A stretch of DNA of 18,212 nt from Phycisphaerales bacterium (GTDB lineage: Bacteria; Planctomycetota; Phycisphaerae; Phycisphaerales; SM1A02): assembly GCA_022447165.1 (NCBI GenBank), contig JAKVBR010000011.1, positions 1 to 18,212 on the forward strand, read 5' to 3'. Below the pieces are notes generated by a model that saw only the letters and a program-made list of their open reading frames with translations, did not search any database and had not been told where the DNA came from. The number at the start of each line of letters is the position of its first letter. Within the stretch, counting starts at the first letter, position 1. The position numbers and the translations under genes are program-made. Shown here piece by piece: positions 5,617 to 13,619 of this stretch.

Positions 5617-8600
5617 TTAGTTTGAACCCATCGAAACCAATCGGATATTGTTACGGCCAATGACTTCACCAATTTGGTGTAGCAGTTTTGGCTCAACAAC
5701 AACCTTCTGGTTTGATCTGAGCGTTGCTACATGTCCTGCGGTATTGATGTGGACCACAACCTCAGCAGGCCTTGCGCCATTTGCAATACGTGAAGCTCCT
5801 GCCTGCTTCAACAATCCTGAAACCAACTCCATCTGACCTTTTGCAAGACCTGATTTTTCTTGTTCGATGAATGTCAACTCTAATCGCTTTGCAAGATAAA
5901 GCGGCGCATCTTGCGATGGCATGACTTGGTTGATGAGTAGTTGCAACTCGCCGCGAGAGCGGTCAATTTTGCCAACAACAATGACAACCTCATCCTGCTG
6001 AAGAAGTTCAGCATATTGTTGATAGGCATCTGAGAAGATGACACAATCTATTTTTCCTGCCTTGTCTTGGATGGAAAGCATTGCCATTTTCTTCCCTGCT
6101 GAACGACCATTGCGTACAACTGTTATTCGCATTGATGCAATCATGCCGCCAATGACAACTTCTCTACCATCTTGTACTTCTTTGAGCATTGGAGTTGTGT
6201 GTGAACACCACGACTCTAAATACTCACTGTGGTCATCGAGCGGATGACCGGATACATGAATGCCCAGTACGTCTTTTTCTTGAGCGAGTACTTGCGGTTT
6301 CGTCCAAGGCGTGACATCTGGCAGTTTCCACTCAGCATCTACAGTACCATTTTCTTCATCTTCACTACTAAAGAGCCCGCCCTGCCCAACCCTTCTGTCT
6401 TCGGCCTCAGAAGCGCCAAACGATATTGCGTTGTCAAGTGCAGCAATAAGGGCTGCGCGTGCTTCAACACCATGAACAGCATCAAAAGCACCTCCACGAA
6501 TAAGCGCATCAATCGTTGCTCTATTGACAACACGCCCACTTAACCGAGAACAAAAATCAAAGATTGAATTGTAGGGTCCATTCTGCTGACGTTCCTCAAC
6601 AATCGCATTGACTGCTACACCGCCAGCGCCCTTGACAGCACCTAGCCCGAATCGAACAGAACCATGCAGGTTCGTGAGCGGTTCATCCTCTTCAAACACA
6701 ACTGAAAATGAAGGCGCAGACTTATTAATATCGGGCGGGCCAACTTCAAAACCAATGTGTGGTTCTTTCTCGGTGTGATCAGGGAACAATGCCCGCTTAC
6801 AATCAGATATGTACGGCGCCCAATCTTCGGTTTTCTTCGCTTCGCTTTCAAAAGTAAGTACTGCAGCCATGTACTGCACAGGGAAATACGTTTTTAAATA
6901 CGCCGTTTGGAACGCGATAATGGAATAGCCAGTCGAGTGACTCTTGTTAAAACCATAACCCGCAAACTTTCGGATGAGTTCAAAGAGATCGTTTGCAAAT
7001 GATTCATCAAGTCCCTTCTTCACCGAGCCCTCAATAAACATTGACCGGTTTGCATCGATGACCTTTTGCTTCTTTTTACCAATTGCCTTAATGAGCGTGT
7101 ATGCATCGCGAAGTGGAATGTCACCAAGTGCGTGCACAATCTGCATGACTTGTTCTTGGTACACCATAATTCCATACGTTTCTGCGGTAAATGCATCAAC
7201 AATCTCATGTACTTCTGGAACTTGAGAACGCCCATTCTTTCGATCACAGAACTCACCCATGAGTTCCATAGGGCCTGGCCTAAAGAGTGCGTTTGCAGCA
7301 ATCAAATCTTCAAAACGCGTTGGTTGCATGTTCTTTAACAACCGGCGCATACCGTTGGATTCAAACTGGAAAATGCCTGCCGTATCGCCTCTTCTAAACA
7401 GCGCAAGAACATTGTCATCGGTTAAATCAATACGGTCTAAATCTAGAGGATGGTCATCCTTCCCCATTTCTTTACCGATGGCATTCCACATGACCTCTTC
7501 ATCGATGTGCTCGGTAATGAGTTGTTTACATAGTTCGATGGTTGAAAGCGTTCTTAAACCAAGGAAATCCATTTTGAGAAGACCAACCGTCTCACATGTC
7601 GGCCCATCCCACTGCGTTACAACATCAGATGAGCCAGTCGCTTTTCCGAGCGGGACGATGTTATCAAGCGGCTCAGTTGCGACAACAACGCCAGCAGCAT
7701 GAACACCAGCGTGCCTTGCGTGGTGTTCAAGTTCTTTTGCAGTGTCAATAACATAGGCAATCTCGTCACTTGATTTGTACTCTTTTAAGAAGTCCTCATT
7801 TTTAGTGAGTGCTTCCTCTAGCGTAATGTTCAATTCATTTGGCACTAAGTTCGCTAGTCGTTGCCCCTCTGATGCGCTTAGTCCATGGACTCTTGCTACA
7901 TCTTTGATTGCGGCCTTTGCCTTCATTCTTCCGAACGTAATGATCTGTGCTACATGCCCGTATTTTTTGCGGACGTATTCAATGACGCCTGCCCTACCAT
8001 TTTGACAAATATCAATATCGATATCGGGATACTCTGAACGGTTTGGGTCTGTAAACCGTTCAAAAAGCAAACCATATTTTTCAGGGCACGCATTCGATAA
8101 CCCGAGGACATAGCCAACCATTGTCCCAACACCAGAACCCCTTGCATTCACTGGTATCTTGTGCTGTCTCGCCCAGTTCACAAAATCCCAGACAATGAGA
8201 AAGTATGCACTAATTTCTTTATCAGAAAGAATCTTGAGTTCTCTTTCTAATCGATTGCGGATTGCGCCAGTCACTCCATCTTTGCCATATCTCCAAACCA
8301 AACCAGATTCACATAACAGTTGCAGTGCAGTGTCACAATCTTGTTGCAACTCCACCTCCGAAGTGCCTTTTTCTTTTTCTGAATCAAATGGGTGGAGTTC
8401 GAACTTTGCGCAGTAATCAGCATACCACTCAGTTAAATCGCCTTGTTTATAGATTGACTTCTTCTTCGGGTAGGTCACCCTCACGACAGGCGTATGTGAT
8501 TTCGAAGTATCAATGTCTACATCACACCGCTGCGCAATCAATTGACTGTTTTCAATCGCTTCTGGAACATCTTCAAAAAGAGAGTGCATTTCCTCAGGCG

Positions 8601-9393
8601 ATTTAACAAAGAGTTCTTTAGGGTAATGGAGACGATTCTCTTCATTCTTTAATTTTTGCATTGAGATGCAGCAAAGTGTGTCGTGTGCGTCCCAATCATC
8701 TTTCGTGAGGAAGTGCGCGTCATTGTCACAAACAAGAGGCAAGTTCAATTCTTTTGCAAGTTTGATGAGATGAGGATTGATTGCTTCTTGGTCTTCAACA
8801 CCATGTCTTTGAAGTTCAATAAAAAATCGCGGCTCACCCTTCTCGTTAGGTGCAAACACCTCTGCATGCCACTCCGCCTCTTCAATTGCATTTTGCCAAT
8901 GCTCATCTTCTCCAGAATGAACAAACTTAGTAAGGTGATATGCAATCGAACTACCAAGGTGTCCATTGATTGCTATGAGCCCGTCTCCCCACTCTTCAAG
9001 TGTGGACTTGTCCATTCTTGGTTTATAGTAAAACCCATTGATAAATGAATCTGAACTTAACTTCATTAAGTTCTTCCAGCCGGTGTTGTTTTCAGCAAGC
9101 AGAACCAAATGAAAACCGCCATCGCGAATGCCAGTTGGTGATTTATCTGTTCGATCAAATGGCGCTACATACGCTTCGATTCCAAGAATCGGTTTGATTC
9201 CCGCATCTTTTGCTTTTGTATAAAACTCAAAAGCGCCAAACAAATTGCCGTGGTCTGTGACTGCAACGGCATCCATTCCAAGTTCCTGCACCTTACTGAT
9301 CAGGGCATTTAACTTATTCCCACCATCGAGTAGTGAGTATTCACTGTGGAGGTGGAGGTGGACAAAAGATTGTGAAATCGACTTCTTTTTCAA
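5617..9393 (-). CDS. dnaE: DNA polymerase III alpha subunit
   Basis: DnaE is the replicative polymerase catalytic subunit. The 1258-residue protein has the PHP domain (FVHLHLHSEYSLLDG near 10-24, VTDHGNLFGA, ILGIEAYVA, VCDNDAHFL), the polymerase palm with catalytic Asp457 and Asp459 in PDIDIDI and Asp609 in KMDFLGL, the fingers region with FRPGPMELMG and YGIMVYQEQVMQI, a helix-hairpin-helix part (RFGLGAVKGAGG), and a C-terminal OB fold (VVIGGMIASMRI onward). It is slightly longer than the roughly 1160-residue E. coli protein, and I see no intein. The start is TTG at 9393, right before the PHP domain and 5 bases after AAGGAAGC; the nearest upstream ATG is out of frame. In the PHP domain the metal-ligand Cys of the usual SACLGG is His145 (NGHLGS); the other ligands seem present, so proofreading activity of PHP is possible. 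Confidence 0.97.
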   Translation of the reverse strand: MKKKSISQSFVHLHLHSEYSLLDGGNKLNALISKVQELGMDAVAVTDHGNLFGAFEFYTKAKDAGIKPILGIEAYVAPFDRTDKSPTGIRDGGFHLVLLAENNTGWKNLMKLSSDSFINGFYYKPRMDKSTLEEWGDGLIAINGHLGSSIAYHLTKFVHSGEDEHWQNAIEEAEWHAEVFAPNEKGEPRFFIELQRHGVEDQEAINPHLIKLAKELNLPLVCDNDAHFLTKDDWDAHDTLCCISMQKLKNEENRLHYPKELFVKSPEEMHSLFEDVPEAIENSQLIAQRCDVDIDTSKSHTPVVRVTYPKKKSIYKQGDLTEWYADYCAKFELHPFDSEKEKGTSEVELQQDCDTALQLLCESGLVWRYGKDGVTGAIRNRLERELKILSDKEISAYFLIVWDFVNWARQHKIPVNARGSGVGTMVGYVLGLSNACPEKYGLLFERFTDPNRSEYPDIDIDICQNGRAGVIEYVRKKYGHVAQIITFGRMKAKAAIKDVARVHGLSASEGQRLANLVPNELNITLEEALTKNEDFLKEYKSSDEIAYVIDTAKELEHHARHAGVHAAGVVVATEPLDNIVPLGKATGSSDVVTQWDGPTCETVGLLKMDFLGLRTLSTIELCKQLITEHIDEEVMWNAIGKEMGKDDHPLDLDRIDLTDDNVLALFRRGDTAGIFQFESNGMRRLLKNMQPTRFEDLIAANALFRPGPMELMGEFCDRKNGRSQVPEVHEIVDAFTAETYGIMVYQEQVMQIVHALGDIPLRDAYTLIKAIGKKKQKVIDANRSMFIEGSVKKGLDESFANDLFELIRKFAGYGFNKSHSTGYSIIAFQTAYLKTYFPVQYMAAVLTFESEAKKTEDWAPYISDCKRALFPDHTEKEPHIGFEVGPPDINKSAPSFSVVFEEDEPLTNLHGSVRFGLGAVKGAGGVAVNAIVEERQQNGPYNSIFDFCSRLSGRVVNRATIDALIRGGAFDAVHGVEARAALIAALDNAISFGASEAEDRRVGQGGLFSSEDEENGTVDAEWKLPDVTPWTKPQVLAQEKDVLGIHVSGHPLDDHSEYLESWCSHTTPMLKEVQDGREVVIGGMIASMRITVVRNGRSAGKKMAMLSIQDKAGKIDCVIFSDAYQQYAELLQQDEVVIVVGKIDRSRGELQLLINQVMPSQDAPLYLAKRLELTFIEQEKSGLAKGQMELVSGLLKQAGASRIANGARPAEVVVHINTAGHVATLRSNQKVVVEPKLLHQIGEVIGRNNIRLVSMGSN

Positions 9394-9450
9394 CTTGCTT
9401 CCTTGCGTTTCTTATCATACCACCCCGCTTAAAAAGATACGATAGAGAAA
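9394..9450. promoter_or_regulatory. Divergent promoter region of dnaE and a small membrane protein
   Basis: These 57 bases must drive dnaE (minus) and the 79-residue protein (plus). On the minus strand TATGAT (complement of 9414-9419) is a good -10 with no clear -35, followed by the Shine-Dalgarno-bearing 13-mer shared with 3885-3897. On the plus strand TACGAT (9438-9443), with a weak -35, would start transcription at or just before the ATG at 9451. The 11 bases ATACGATAGAG (9437-9447) recur at 14231-14241 before another gene. Assignments are by eye. Confidence 0.35.
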
Positions 9451-9690
9451 ATGATGCTCAGACAGTTTCAATGGAATACACCTAAGCCGCAATCCACTCC
9501 AGCAAAAGTCGCCCTCTTTGTGTTTGGGCTCATCCTCTTTTTACCTATTTTGGCACTCCTCTTAATCGCCGGCTTTTTCGCAAGCATCGTGTTTGGAGTG
9601 CTGATGCTTTTTGGCATCGTGACTGCAAAAATACGCTCCCTCACGCAGAAGGATGATGAGGGCAGGAAAAATGTTCGAGTAAGACGTTAA
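9451..9690 (+). CDS. Small membrane protein of unknown function, 79 residues
   Basis: The protein has a short polar N-terminus with QFQWNTPKPQ, then a long hydrophobic region that would form two closely spaced membrane helices (about residues 20-40 and 42-60), and a basic tail ending KNVRVRR, which should lie in the cytoplasm. No family is recognised. It is monocistronic: dnaE diverges from it, and its TAA stop overlaps the stop of the aminotransferase gene in the shared sequence TTAA. ATG codons stand at both 9451 and 9454, and there is no clear Shine-Dalgarno site apart from GAGAAA. The composition typical of a membrane protein and the neat fit between two real genes support coding, but not function. 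Confidence 0.65.
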   Translation: MMLRQFQWNTPKPQSTPAKVALFVFGLILFLPILALLLIAGFFASIVFGVLMLFGIVTAKIRSLTQKDDEGRKNVRVRR

Positions 9691-10616
9691 CGAGCGGTTT
9701 CTTCGTTCAGTTTGGTTGTGTATGAGCTGAGGAGTTGCTTTGTCATATTCCCAACCGCCCCATCAGCGATACTCTGTTCTTGGGACTGGCTTTGGCCGCC
9801 CTCTCTCACAGAAACTCGCATGCCAACCACAGGAAGCACACCCCAACTTGAATTGGTCAAAAAGAGCTCATCGGCCTCAAGGGCGTCATCAAGCGTCATT
9901 GATTGCCTACTTGTCCCGATTCCGAGTTCATCGGCTAGGGCAATCACGACATCGCGCGTCACACCTGGTAACACTGCTGAGGGCTCATCTTGCTCGTCTT
10001 CTTCTCCTCGAGCAATTGGCGTAAAGAGCGTACCGTTCCTTACAGCAAACAAATTGCTCACGCATCCACTAGCGAGAGTTGCACTTGGCGTAAGCCAGAG
10101 CGCTTCGCCGCACTGTTGCATTGCAGCGAGTTGCAAATTCAATAGTTTTGACCAGTAGTTCAGCGTCTTGTGACCTGCCCCAAACTCGTAAGGATTGACG
10201 CGTCCGCTTGCGAGGGTTACATGGACACCCTTTTCAAAAAATGCGTCAGGGTATTGAGTTGGTGGTTGAGATTGAATGACGATTGTGGGGTCAGCATTTC
10301 CTTGTTCACCAGTTCGCTGAAGCATATTCAGGTCGCCGCCAGTAATCGTGAGCCGCAACCTCGCGTCGCTCTGATCATTTTCCTTAAGGGTGAGATGTAA
10401 TGCCCCAACAAGGGGCTCAACGTGTAACTTTTCAGTCAGTCGCAATCCAGCCGCAGAACCCTTCAACCGATTCATGTGTGCTTCTGCTTGAAAGACGTTC
10501 CCGTTTTTGGCAATCATCGTTTCAAAGAGTCCAACACCATGCTGGAAACCAGCATCAAAGACGCCGACCTTGGCATCCTTTTCATCTACAAATGAACCAT
10601 TAATCCAAACTTTCAT
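9687..10616 (-). CDS. Class IV PLP-dependent aminotransferase or lyase
   Basis: The 309-residue protein belongs to fold-type IV PLP enzymes (branched-chain aminotransferase, D-amino acid aminotransferase, aminodeoxychorismate lyase PabC). Visible landmarks are the N-terminal WINGSFV and GVFDAGFQHGVGLFETM, the arginine-bearing helix HMNRLKGSA, the Schiff-base Lys150 in GAGHKTLNYW, and CVSNLFAVRNGTLFTP with PGVTRDVV, which bind the cofactor phosphate. The glutamate normally just before GS-x-SN-[IL]F, which touches the pyridine nitrogen of PLP, appears to be Ser183 (LASGCVSN). Which of the three activities it has cannot be told; the general pattern and the final SSWGVLPV look closest to PabC-like proteins. 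Its ATG overlaps the previous gene's TGA (ATGA), making it the last gene of the lptB operon or of its PEGA-gene sub-operon. Confidence 0.85.
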   Translation of the reverse strand: MKVWINGSFVDEKDAKVGVFDAGFQHGVGLFETMIAKNGNVFQAEAHMNRLKGSAAGLRLTEKLHVEPLVGALHLTLKENDQSDARLRLTITGGDLNMLQRTGEQGNADPTIVIQSQPPTQYPDAFFEKGVHVTLASGRVNPYEFGAGHKTLNYWSKLLNLQLAAMQQCGEALWLTPSATLASGCVSNLFAVRNGTLFTPIARGEEDEQDEPSAVLPGVTRDVVIALADELGIGTSRQSMTLDDALEADELFLTNSSWGVLPVVGMRVSVREGGQSQSQEQSIADGAVGNMTKQLLSSYTTKLNEETAR

Positions 10617-11038
10617 TGTACGGATCCTTCTTGAATGATTCCAGCAATGAGTACTTTTGCATGTACAGAATCACAAATGATTCTGTACTTTGCGATCGGT
10701 TGGTGGTTGACTTCAATGCTAGCAACATGAGTTGCTCGTCCATCACCGTAGACCTCATCATCTCCGCTCGTCACAATCACTTGAAACTCTTTATCTGTTT
10801 CAATTGATTTGTGATAAACATATTCCAGTGAGAGTTGTAATGGTTGCTTCAAAATTGGATTAACAACCACCTCTTCAACGATTGCAGGATTTGCATGGGC
10901 TCTTGGAACTAACTTCGCAACTTCATATCGAACATGGTTGCTGACGCGCGATTCGGTGTAAGAAGCCCACCAAGCAATCACACACGCAATGGTGAGCGTG
11001 ATTGCAGTGAACATCCATTTTCTGATAAACCGTACCAC
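10613..11038 (-). CDS. Single-span membrane-anchored protein of unknown function
   Basis: This 141-residue protein starts at GTG with a basic end (VRFIRKW) and one hydrophobic helix at about residues 9-27, with no cleavage motif, so it is probably anchored in the inner membrane with the rest in the periplasm. The outer part contains alternating strand-like segments (PLQLSLEYVYH, FQVIVTSG, HVASIEVNHQPIAKYRIICD, KVLIAGIIQEG), suggesting a small beta-rich domain. I recognise no family. It sits 6 bases after the PEGA lipoprotein and overlaps the aminotransferase by four bases, so it is made with them. LptC also has one N-terminal helix and a beta domain and lptB is close by, but I see no specific LptC signature. 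Confidence 0.7.
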   Translation of the reverse strand: MVRFIRKWMFTAITLTIACVIAWWASYTESRVSNHVRYEVAKLVPRAHANPAIVEEVVVNPILKQPLQLSLEYVYHKSIETDKEFQVIVTSGDDEVYGDGRATHVASIEVNHQPIAKYRIICDSVHAKVLIAGIIQEGSVQ

Positions 11039-11044
11039 TTACTT

Positions 11045-11425
11045 TTAATGACCCCTTAAAGTTTCTGCTCGTTTGATGAGCGCAGAAGGGTCTGCTTCAA
11101 GCGGTTCTAACTCAAAGTTCCAGTGTAGGTCTGCATGCGCATGTGGCGCAACAACTTCTGTAATCAAATCAACTGGAGGAATATCCCACGAAGGCGCAAC
11201 GAGCCACCGTGTTGTCATGATTGGTTGAAATCCGTGAAGTTCTGCCCTGACGTCGTACTCGCCATAGTAGGTAAAGTCAGTTGTCACGGGTGTTCGACCA
11301 ATTTCACGGTCATTCAGCCATACGATTGCACCCGAGGGATTGCTTGTGACTGTAATCGTGCGTTTAACGCAGCCAGCAAAGCCGCAAAAGAGTGATATAG
11401 CAAGGATAAACTTTGTGAGTTTCAT
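11045..11425 (-). CDS. PEGA-domain lipoprotein
   Basis: From the ATG at 11425 the protein has 126 residues: a signal MKLTKFILAISLFCGFAGC with lipobox FAGC and Cys19 for lipid attachment, then a PEGA domain (TITVTSNPSGAIVWLNDREI, GRTPVTTDF, a YGEYDVRAELHGF strand). PEGA domains are small surface-exposed beta modules. The C-terminal part, with a WLVAPSWDIPPVDLITEVV motif and a Glu-rich end, matches what I remember of planctomycete PEGA lipoproteins, which have a similar Trp/Pro-rich PPxDF segment. An in-frame ATG exists at 11473, but it would put 16 polar residues before the signal and start inside lptB, and a promoter lies between the two, so 11425 is preferred. Function is not known. Confidence 0.85.
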   Translation of the reverse strand: MKLTKFILAISLFCGFAGCVKRTITVTSNPSGAIVWLNDREIGRTPVTTDFTYYGEYDVRAELHGFQPIMTTRWLVAPSWDIPPVDLITEVVAPHAHADLHWNFELEPLEADPSALIKRAETLRGH

Positions 11426-11440
11426 AAGGCAAAAGGGACA

Positions 11441-11468
11441 ATTATACTCTTTTTGACTACTCATCAAA
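11441..11468 (-). promoter_or_regulatory. Internal promoter for the PEGA lipoprotein gene
   Basis: On the minus strand a perfect -10, TATAAT (complement of 11441-11446), follows TTTGAT (complement of 11463-11468) after 16 bases. The -35 lies within the last codons of lptB. Transcription would begin about 9 bases before the ATG at 11425, so the lipoprotein, the membrane-anchored protein and the aminotransferase could be expressed apart from lptB. Confidence 0.5.
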
Positions 11469-12194
11469 CTCATCTCCTCTGAATGTCGAGGCGAGATATC
11501 GTTTCTTCACGAGTTCATCGTTAATGATGGTTTTGGGGTCCCCGTCCATGAGGTTTTTACCACTATCGATGATGTACGCCCTGTCGCAGATGTGCAATGT
11601 TTGCTGAACAGCGTGGTCTGTAACTAGAATGGAAATGCCTTGTTCAGTTAATTTTCTTACTTCTTTTTGGACATCTTCAACGGTATGGGGGTCAACTGCT
11701 GCAAATGGCTCATCAAGCAAGATGAGTTTTGGTCTCATGATCAGCGCTCGTGCGATTTCAAGACGCCGGCGTTCGCCGCCACTGCATGTTTTTGCAAGTT
11801 GATTCCGTTTGTGCTCAAGGTGAAACTGCTCAAGCAGTTCATCGCACCGTTGTTTTTGGATTGGTTTTGGAATTGGAAGTGTTTCAAGGATTGCGTTTAA
11901 GTTATCTTCACACGTCATTCCTCTAAACACGCTCGGTTCTTGGGCGAGATAGCCCATACCTCTTCTTGCGTGCTGATACATCGGTAAGTGTGTGACATCT
12001 TCGCCATCAAAAAGAACTCGTCCCGCTTCGGGTTCGACCATGCCAATCATCATGCGAAAAGAGGTTGTTTTTCCTGCGCCATTTGGACCAAGCAAACCAA
12101 CTACTTCACCTTCGCCGACTTCAAGGTTGACTTCATCAACGACTCTTCTGCCGCCATAACTTTTCACTAAGTTGGTTGCTGTAAGGAGAGGCAT
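11457..12194 (-). CDS. lptB: LPS export ABC transporter ATP-binding protein LptB
   Basis: LptB hydrolyses ATP on the cytoplasmic face to power lipopolysaccharide extraction by LptFG. The 245-residue protein has Walker A GPNGAGKT (36-43), Q-loop Gln85 in YLAQEPSVFRGMT, the signature CSGGE (137-141) followed by RRRLEIARAL, Walker B LILLDEP (157-163) and the switch His194 in VTDHAVQQTL. The YLAQEPSVFR segment and DEPFAAVDP are typical of LptB and separate it from the amino-acid transporter ATPases, its nearest relatives. The signature has Cys instead of the usual Leu. No lptA, lptC or lptFG is visible nearby. It starts directly after the stop of the preceding unknown membrane protein (TAAATG order), which suggests coupled expression. 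The usual LptB is about 240 residues, so it is full length. Confidence 0.92.
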   Translation of the reverse strand: MPLLTATNLVKSYGGRRVVDEVNLEVGEGEVVGLLGPNGAGKTTSFRMMIGMVEPEAGRVLFDGEDVTHLPMYQHARRGMGYLAQEPSVFRGMTCEDNLNAILETLPIPKPIQKQRCDELLEQFHLEHKRNQLAKTCSGGERRRLEIARALIMRPKLILLDEPFAAVDPHTVEDVQKEVRKLTEQGISILVTDHAVQQTLHICDRAYIIDSGKNLMDGDPKTIINDELVKKRYLASTFRGDEFDE

Positions 12195-12965
12195 TTATTC
12201 TTCCTCATTCTCTTCCCCGTGTTCAATCTTCACGCGTCTTGCAAGCGGCGTCCAATCATCGGGATAAAACTGGTGTGCGAGTGCGCCAATGATGAGATGC
12301 ATATCTTGAAACACATAATCATCAAGTTCAATTGGTTCCCTACCATCAACAACAACTTTCGCGGTCCAAGTCAGACGGGCTTTCGCGGTTTTTGAAATCC
12401 AAGTTGACATGTCTATGTCTTTAATTTCATTTGTAGTCCAACTACCTTCTGGCGTCGTGAGATTTCCATCATCACTGAGTTCGTACAATGATGCTCGCTT
12501 CTTCATTTTCAGATAACTCAGTAAATACCACAAACCAAACGGTAAACATGACATAAACACCCACTGCATAGGTCTGTCGTATTTACTTGGAGCAGTAATG
12601 TTGCCATACGTATTGAGTCCCTCTTCAACGCTCCCCATCGCTTCGCGCTGGGTTTCGATTGGTGCGCCTTCTAGGGCTATTTTCATCTGTGCAAGCCCAG
12701 CATCCCAACCCCCGTCTGAGTAACCCTCACTTTGGAGTGCGACATCAATAAGGGTGATGGCATCGAGTCGTTGCGAAGAACCATTGGGTGTGTCGAGTCC
12801 ATTTTTGATGACTCTTAAGATTTCTGCGCGAGCTGCGCCGCGAGCTGCTTCAGGAATGGCAACGACGTAATCCCAGATCCCCCACAACCCTAGGACAATA
12901 CAAACAATCATCATGAGGACTGACTTGAGCCAATATCGAGTTGCTAATTTAGTTTTGATTGGCAC
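12195..12965 (-). CDS. Two-span membrane protein of unknown function
   Basis: The 256-residue protein starts at GTG. It has one membrane helix at about 14-34, a loop of roughly 95 residues rich in helix-forming residues, a second helix at about 132-152 (MQWVFMSCLPFGLWYLLSYL), and then a cytoplasmic-type domain. That domain (about 155-235) alternates short strands (ASLYELSDDGNLTT, KARLTWTAKVVVDG, EPIELDDYVF) and ends with a helix HLIIGALAHQFYPDDW and an acidic tail. The strand pattern recalls PH-like domains of bacterial membrane proteins, which is only an impression. By the positive-inside pattern the first loop would be periplasmic. The stop is immediately followed by the lptB ATG, so a role linked to LptB, for example in envelope assembly, is a fair guess. 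No named family is recognised. Confidence 0.75.
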   Translation of the reverse strand: MPIKTKLATRYWLKSVLMMIVCIVLGLWGIWDYVVAIPEAARGAARAEILRVIKNGLDTPNGSSQRLDAITLIDVALQSEGYSDGGWDAGLAQMKIALEGAPIETQREAMGSVEEGLNTYGNITAPSKYDRPMQWVFMSCLPFGLWYLLSYLKMKKRASLYELSDDGNLTTPEGSWTTNEIKDIDMSTWISKTAKARLTWTAKVVVDGREPIELDDYVFQDMHLIIGALAHQFYPDDWTPLARRVKIEHGEENEEE

Positions 12966-12996
12966 GATGCAATCACTCCTTTGGATTCTTTGGAAT

Positions 12997-13605
12997 TCAT
13001 CTTAACTCTTTTTGCTTCTTTAATGCTTTGCAGCACGCAATTGCAGCGAGGTATGCTGGCTTATACATTGCGACTGCAGGTAAATGGGCGAGCAAATAAT
13101 CGAGTTGGCGTTCATCTTCACTTTGCTTTTCACTCTCTTCCACAACATGCGCCCCAAGTTCGTTTAAGGCGTGGTCAAACCACGCGCAGGTAGGCCTATC
13201 GCTATTCTCTGGCTCATCAATTTGAACTCGCACTGTGACGCCGCTTCCAAGCGCAACGATTGGGCAAAGCCCAAGCTTGGTCGTTGGTTCGCGGCAGACA
13301 AAGAGCGACGGTATCTTCTTTTCTTTTAATGCGTGATGCATGAGCGATGCATCACGACCCACAAGTGGAGGCCTGACTAAAAATCGTCCTGCTTCTTTGA
13401 TTGCATTTGCTTCATTAAGGGACTCGATAATTTGAACACGCTTGCCATTTTTTGCTCGCTTCGATTGTTCTTGTCTAGCATCGGACAAAGCATGCAGTGC
13501 ATCTGCTAGCGCTTGCCAGTTTTGCGAAGAACGAGCTTGGTCAATCGCAGCGATAGCCACTTTTTCATTTTTGTAAGGAGCCGTTGATTCTCGTGGTGGT
13601 GTCAT
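12997..13605 (-). CDS. Unknown protein, 202 residues
   Basis: The protein has no signal peptide or clear membrane helix. Residues 1-60 are polar and helical with many Ala, Gln and Lys (KVAIAAIDQARSSQNWQALA, then ALHALSDARQEQSK). The middle is a mixed alpha/beta region with strands RVQIIESL, GRFLVRPPLV, IPSLFVCREP and GVTVRVQIDEP. The C-terminal third is helical, with an acidic linker (EESEKQSEDE) and a hydrophobic helix around AHLPAVAMYKPAYLAAIACC ending in KKQKELR. I recognise no motif or family. It lies 14 bases after the cysteine-rich gene and 31 before the two-span membrane protein, so it is part of the operon feeding into lptB. The start is an ATG without an obvious Shine-Dalgarno site. 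Confidence 0.7.
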   Translation of the reverse strand: MTPPRESTAPYKNEKVAIAAIDQARSSQNWQALADALHALSDARQEQSKRAKNGKRVQIIESLNEANAIKEAGRFLVRPPLVGRDASLMHHALKEKKIPSLFVCREPTTKLGLCPIVALGSGVTVRVQIDEPENSDRPTCAWFDHALNELGAHVVEESEKQSEDERQLDYLLAHLPAVAMYKPAYLAAIACCKALKKQKELR

Positions 13606-13619
13606 TCGTTCAATTCTGT

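Noticed and set aside
5648..9400. Many open frames of 60-147 codons on the plus strand across dnaE (for example 7259-7702 and 8683-9048)
   Set aside because: They lie wholly antisense to a strongly conserved gene, have unlikely composition and no family match; they are shadows of dnaE.
11426..11473. Longer N-terminus for the PEGA lipoprotein from the ATG at 11473
   Set aside because: It would add 16 polar residues ahead of a good lipoprotein signal, overlap the end of lptB, and start upstream of the TATAAT promoter.
12195..12965. LptC identity for the membrane protein before lptB
   Set aside because: It has two membrane spans with a large loop and a C-terminal domain on the inner side, unlike the single-span periplasmic LptC.
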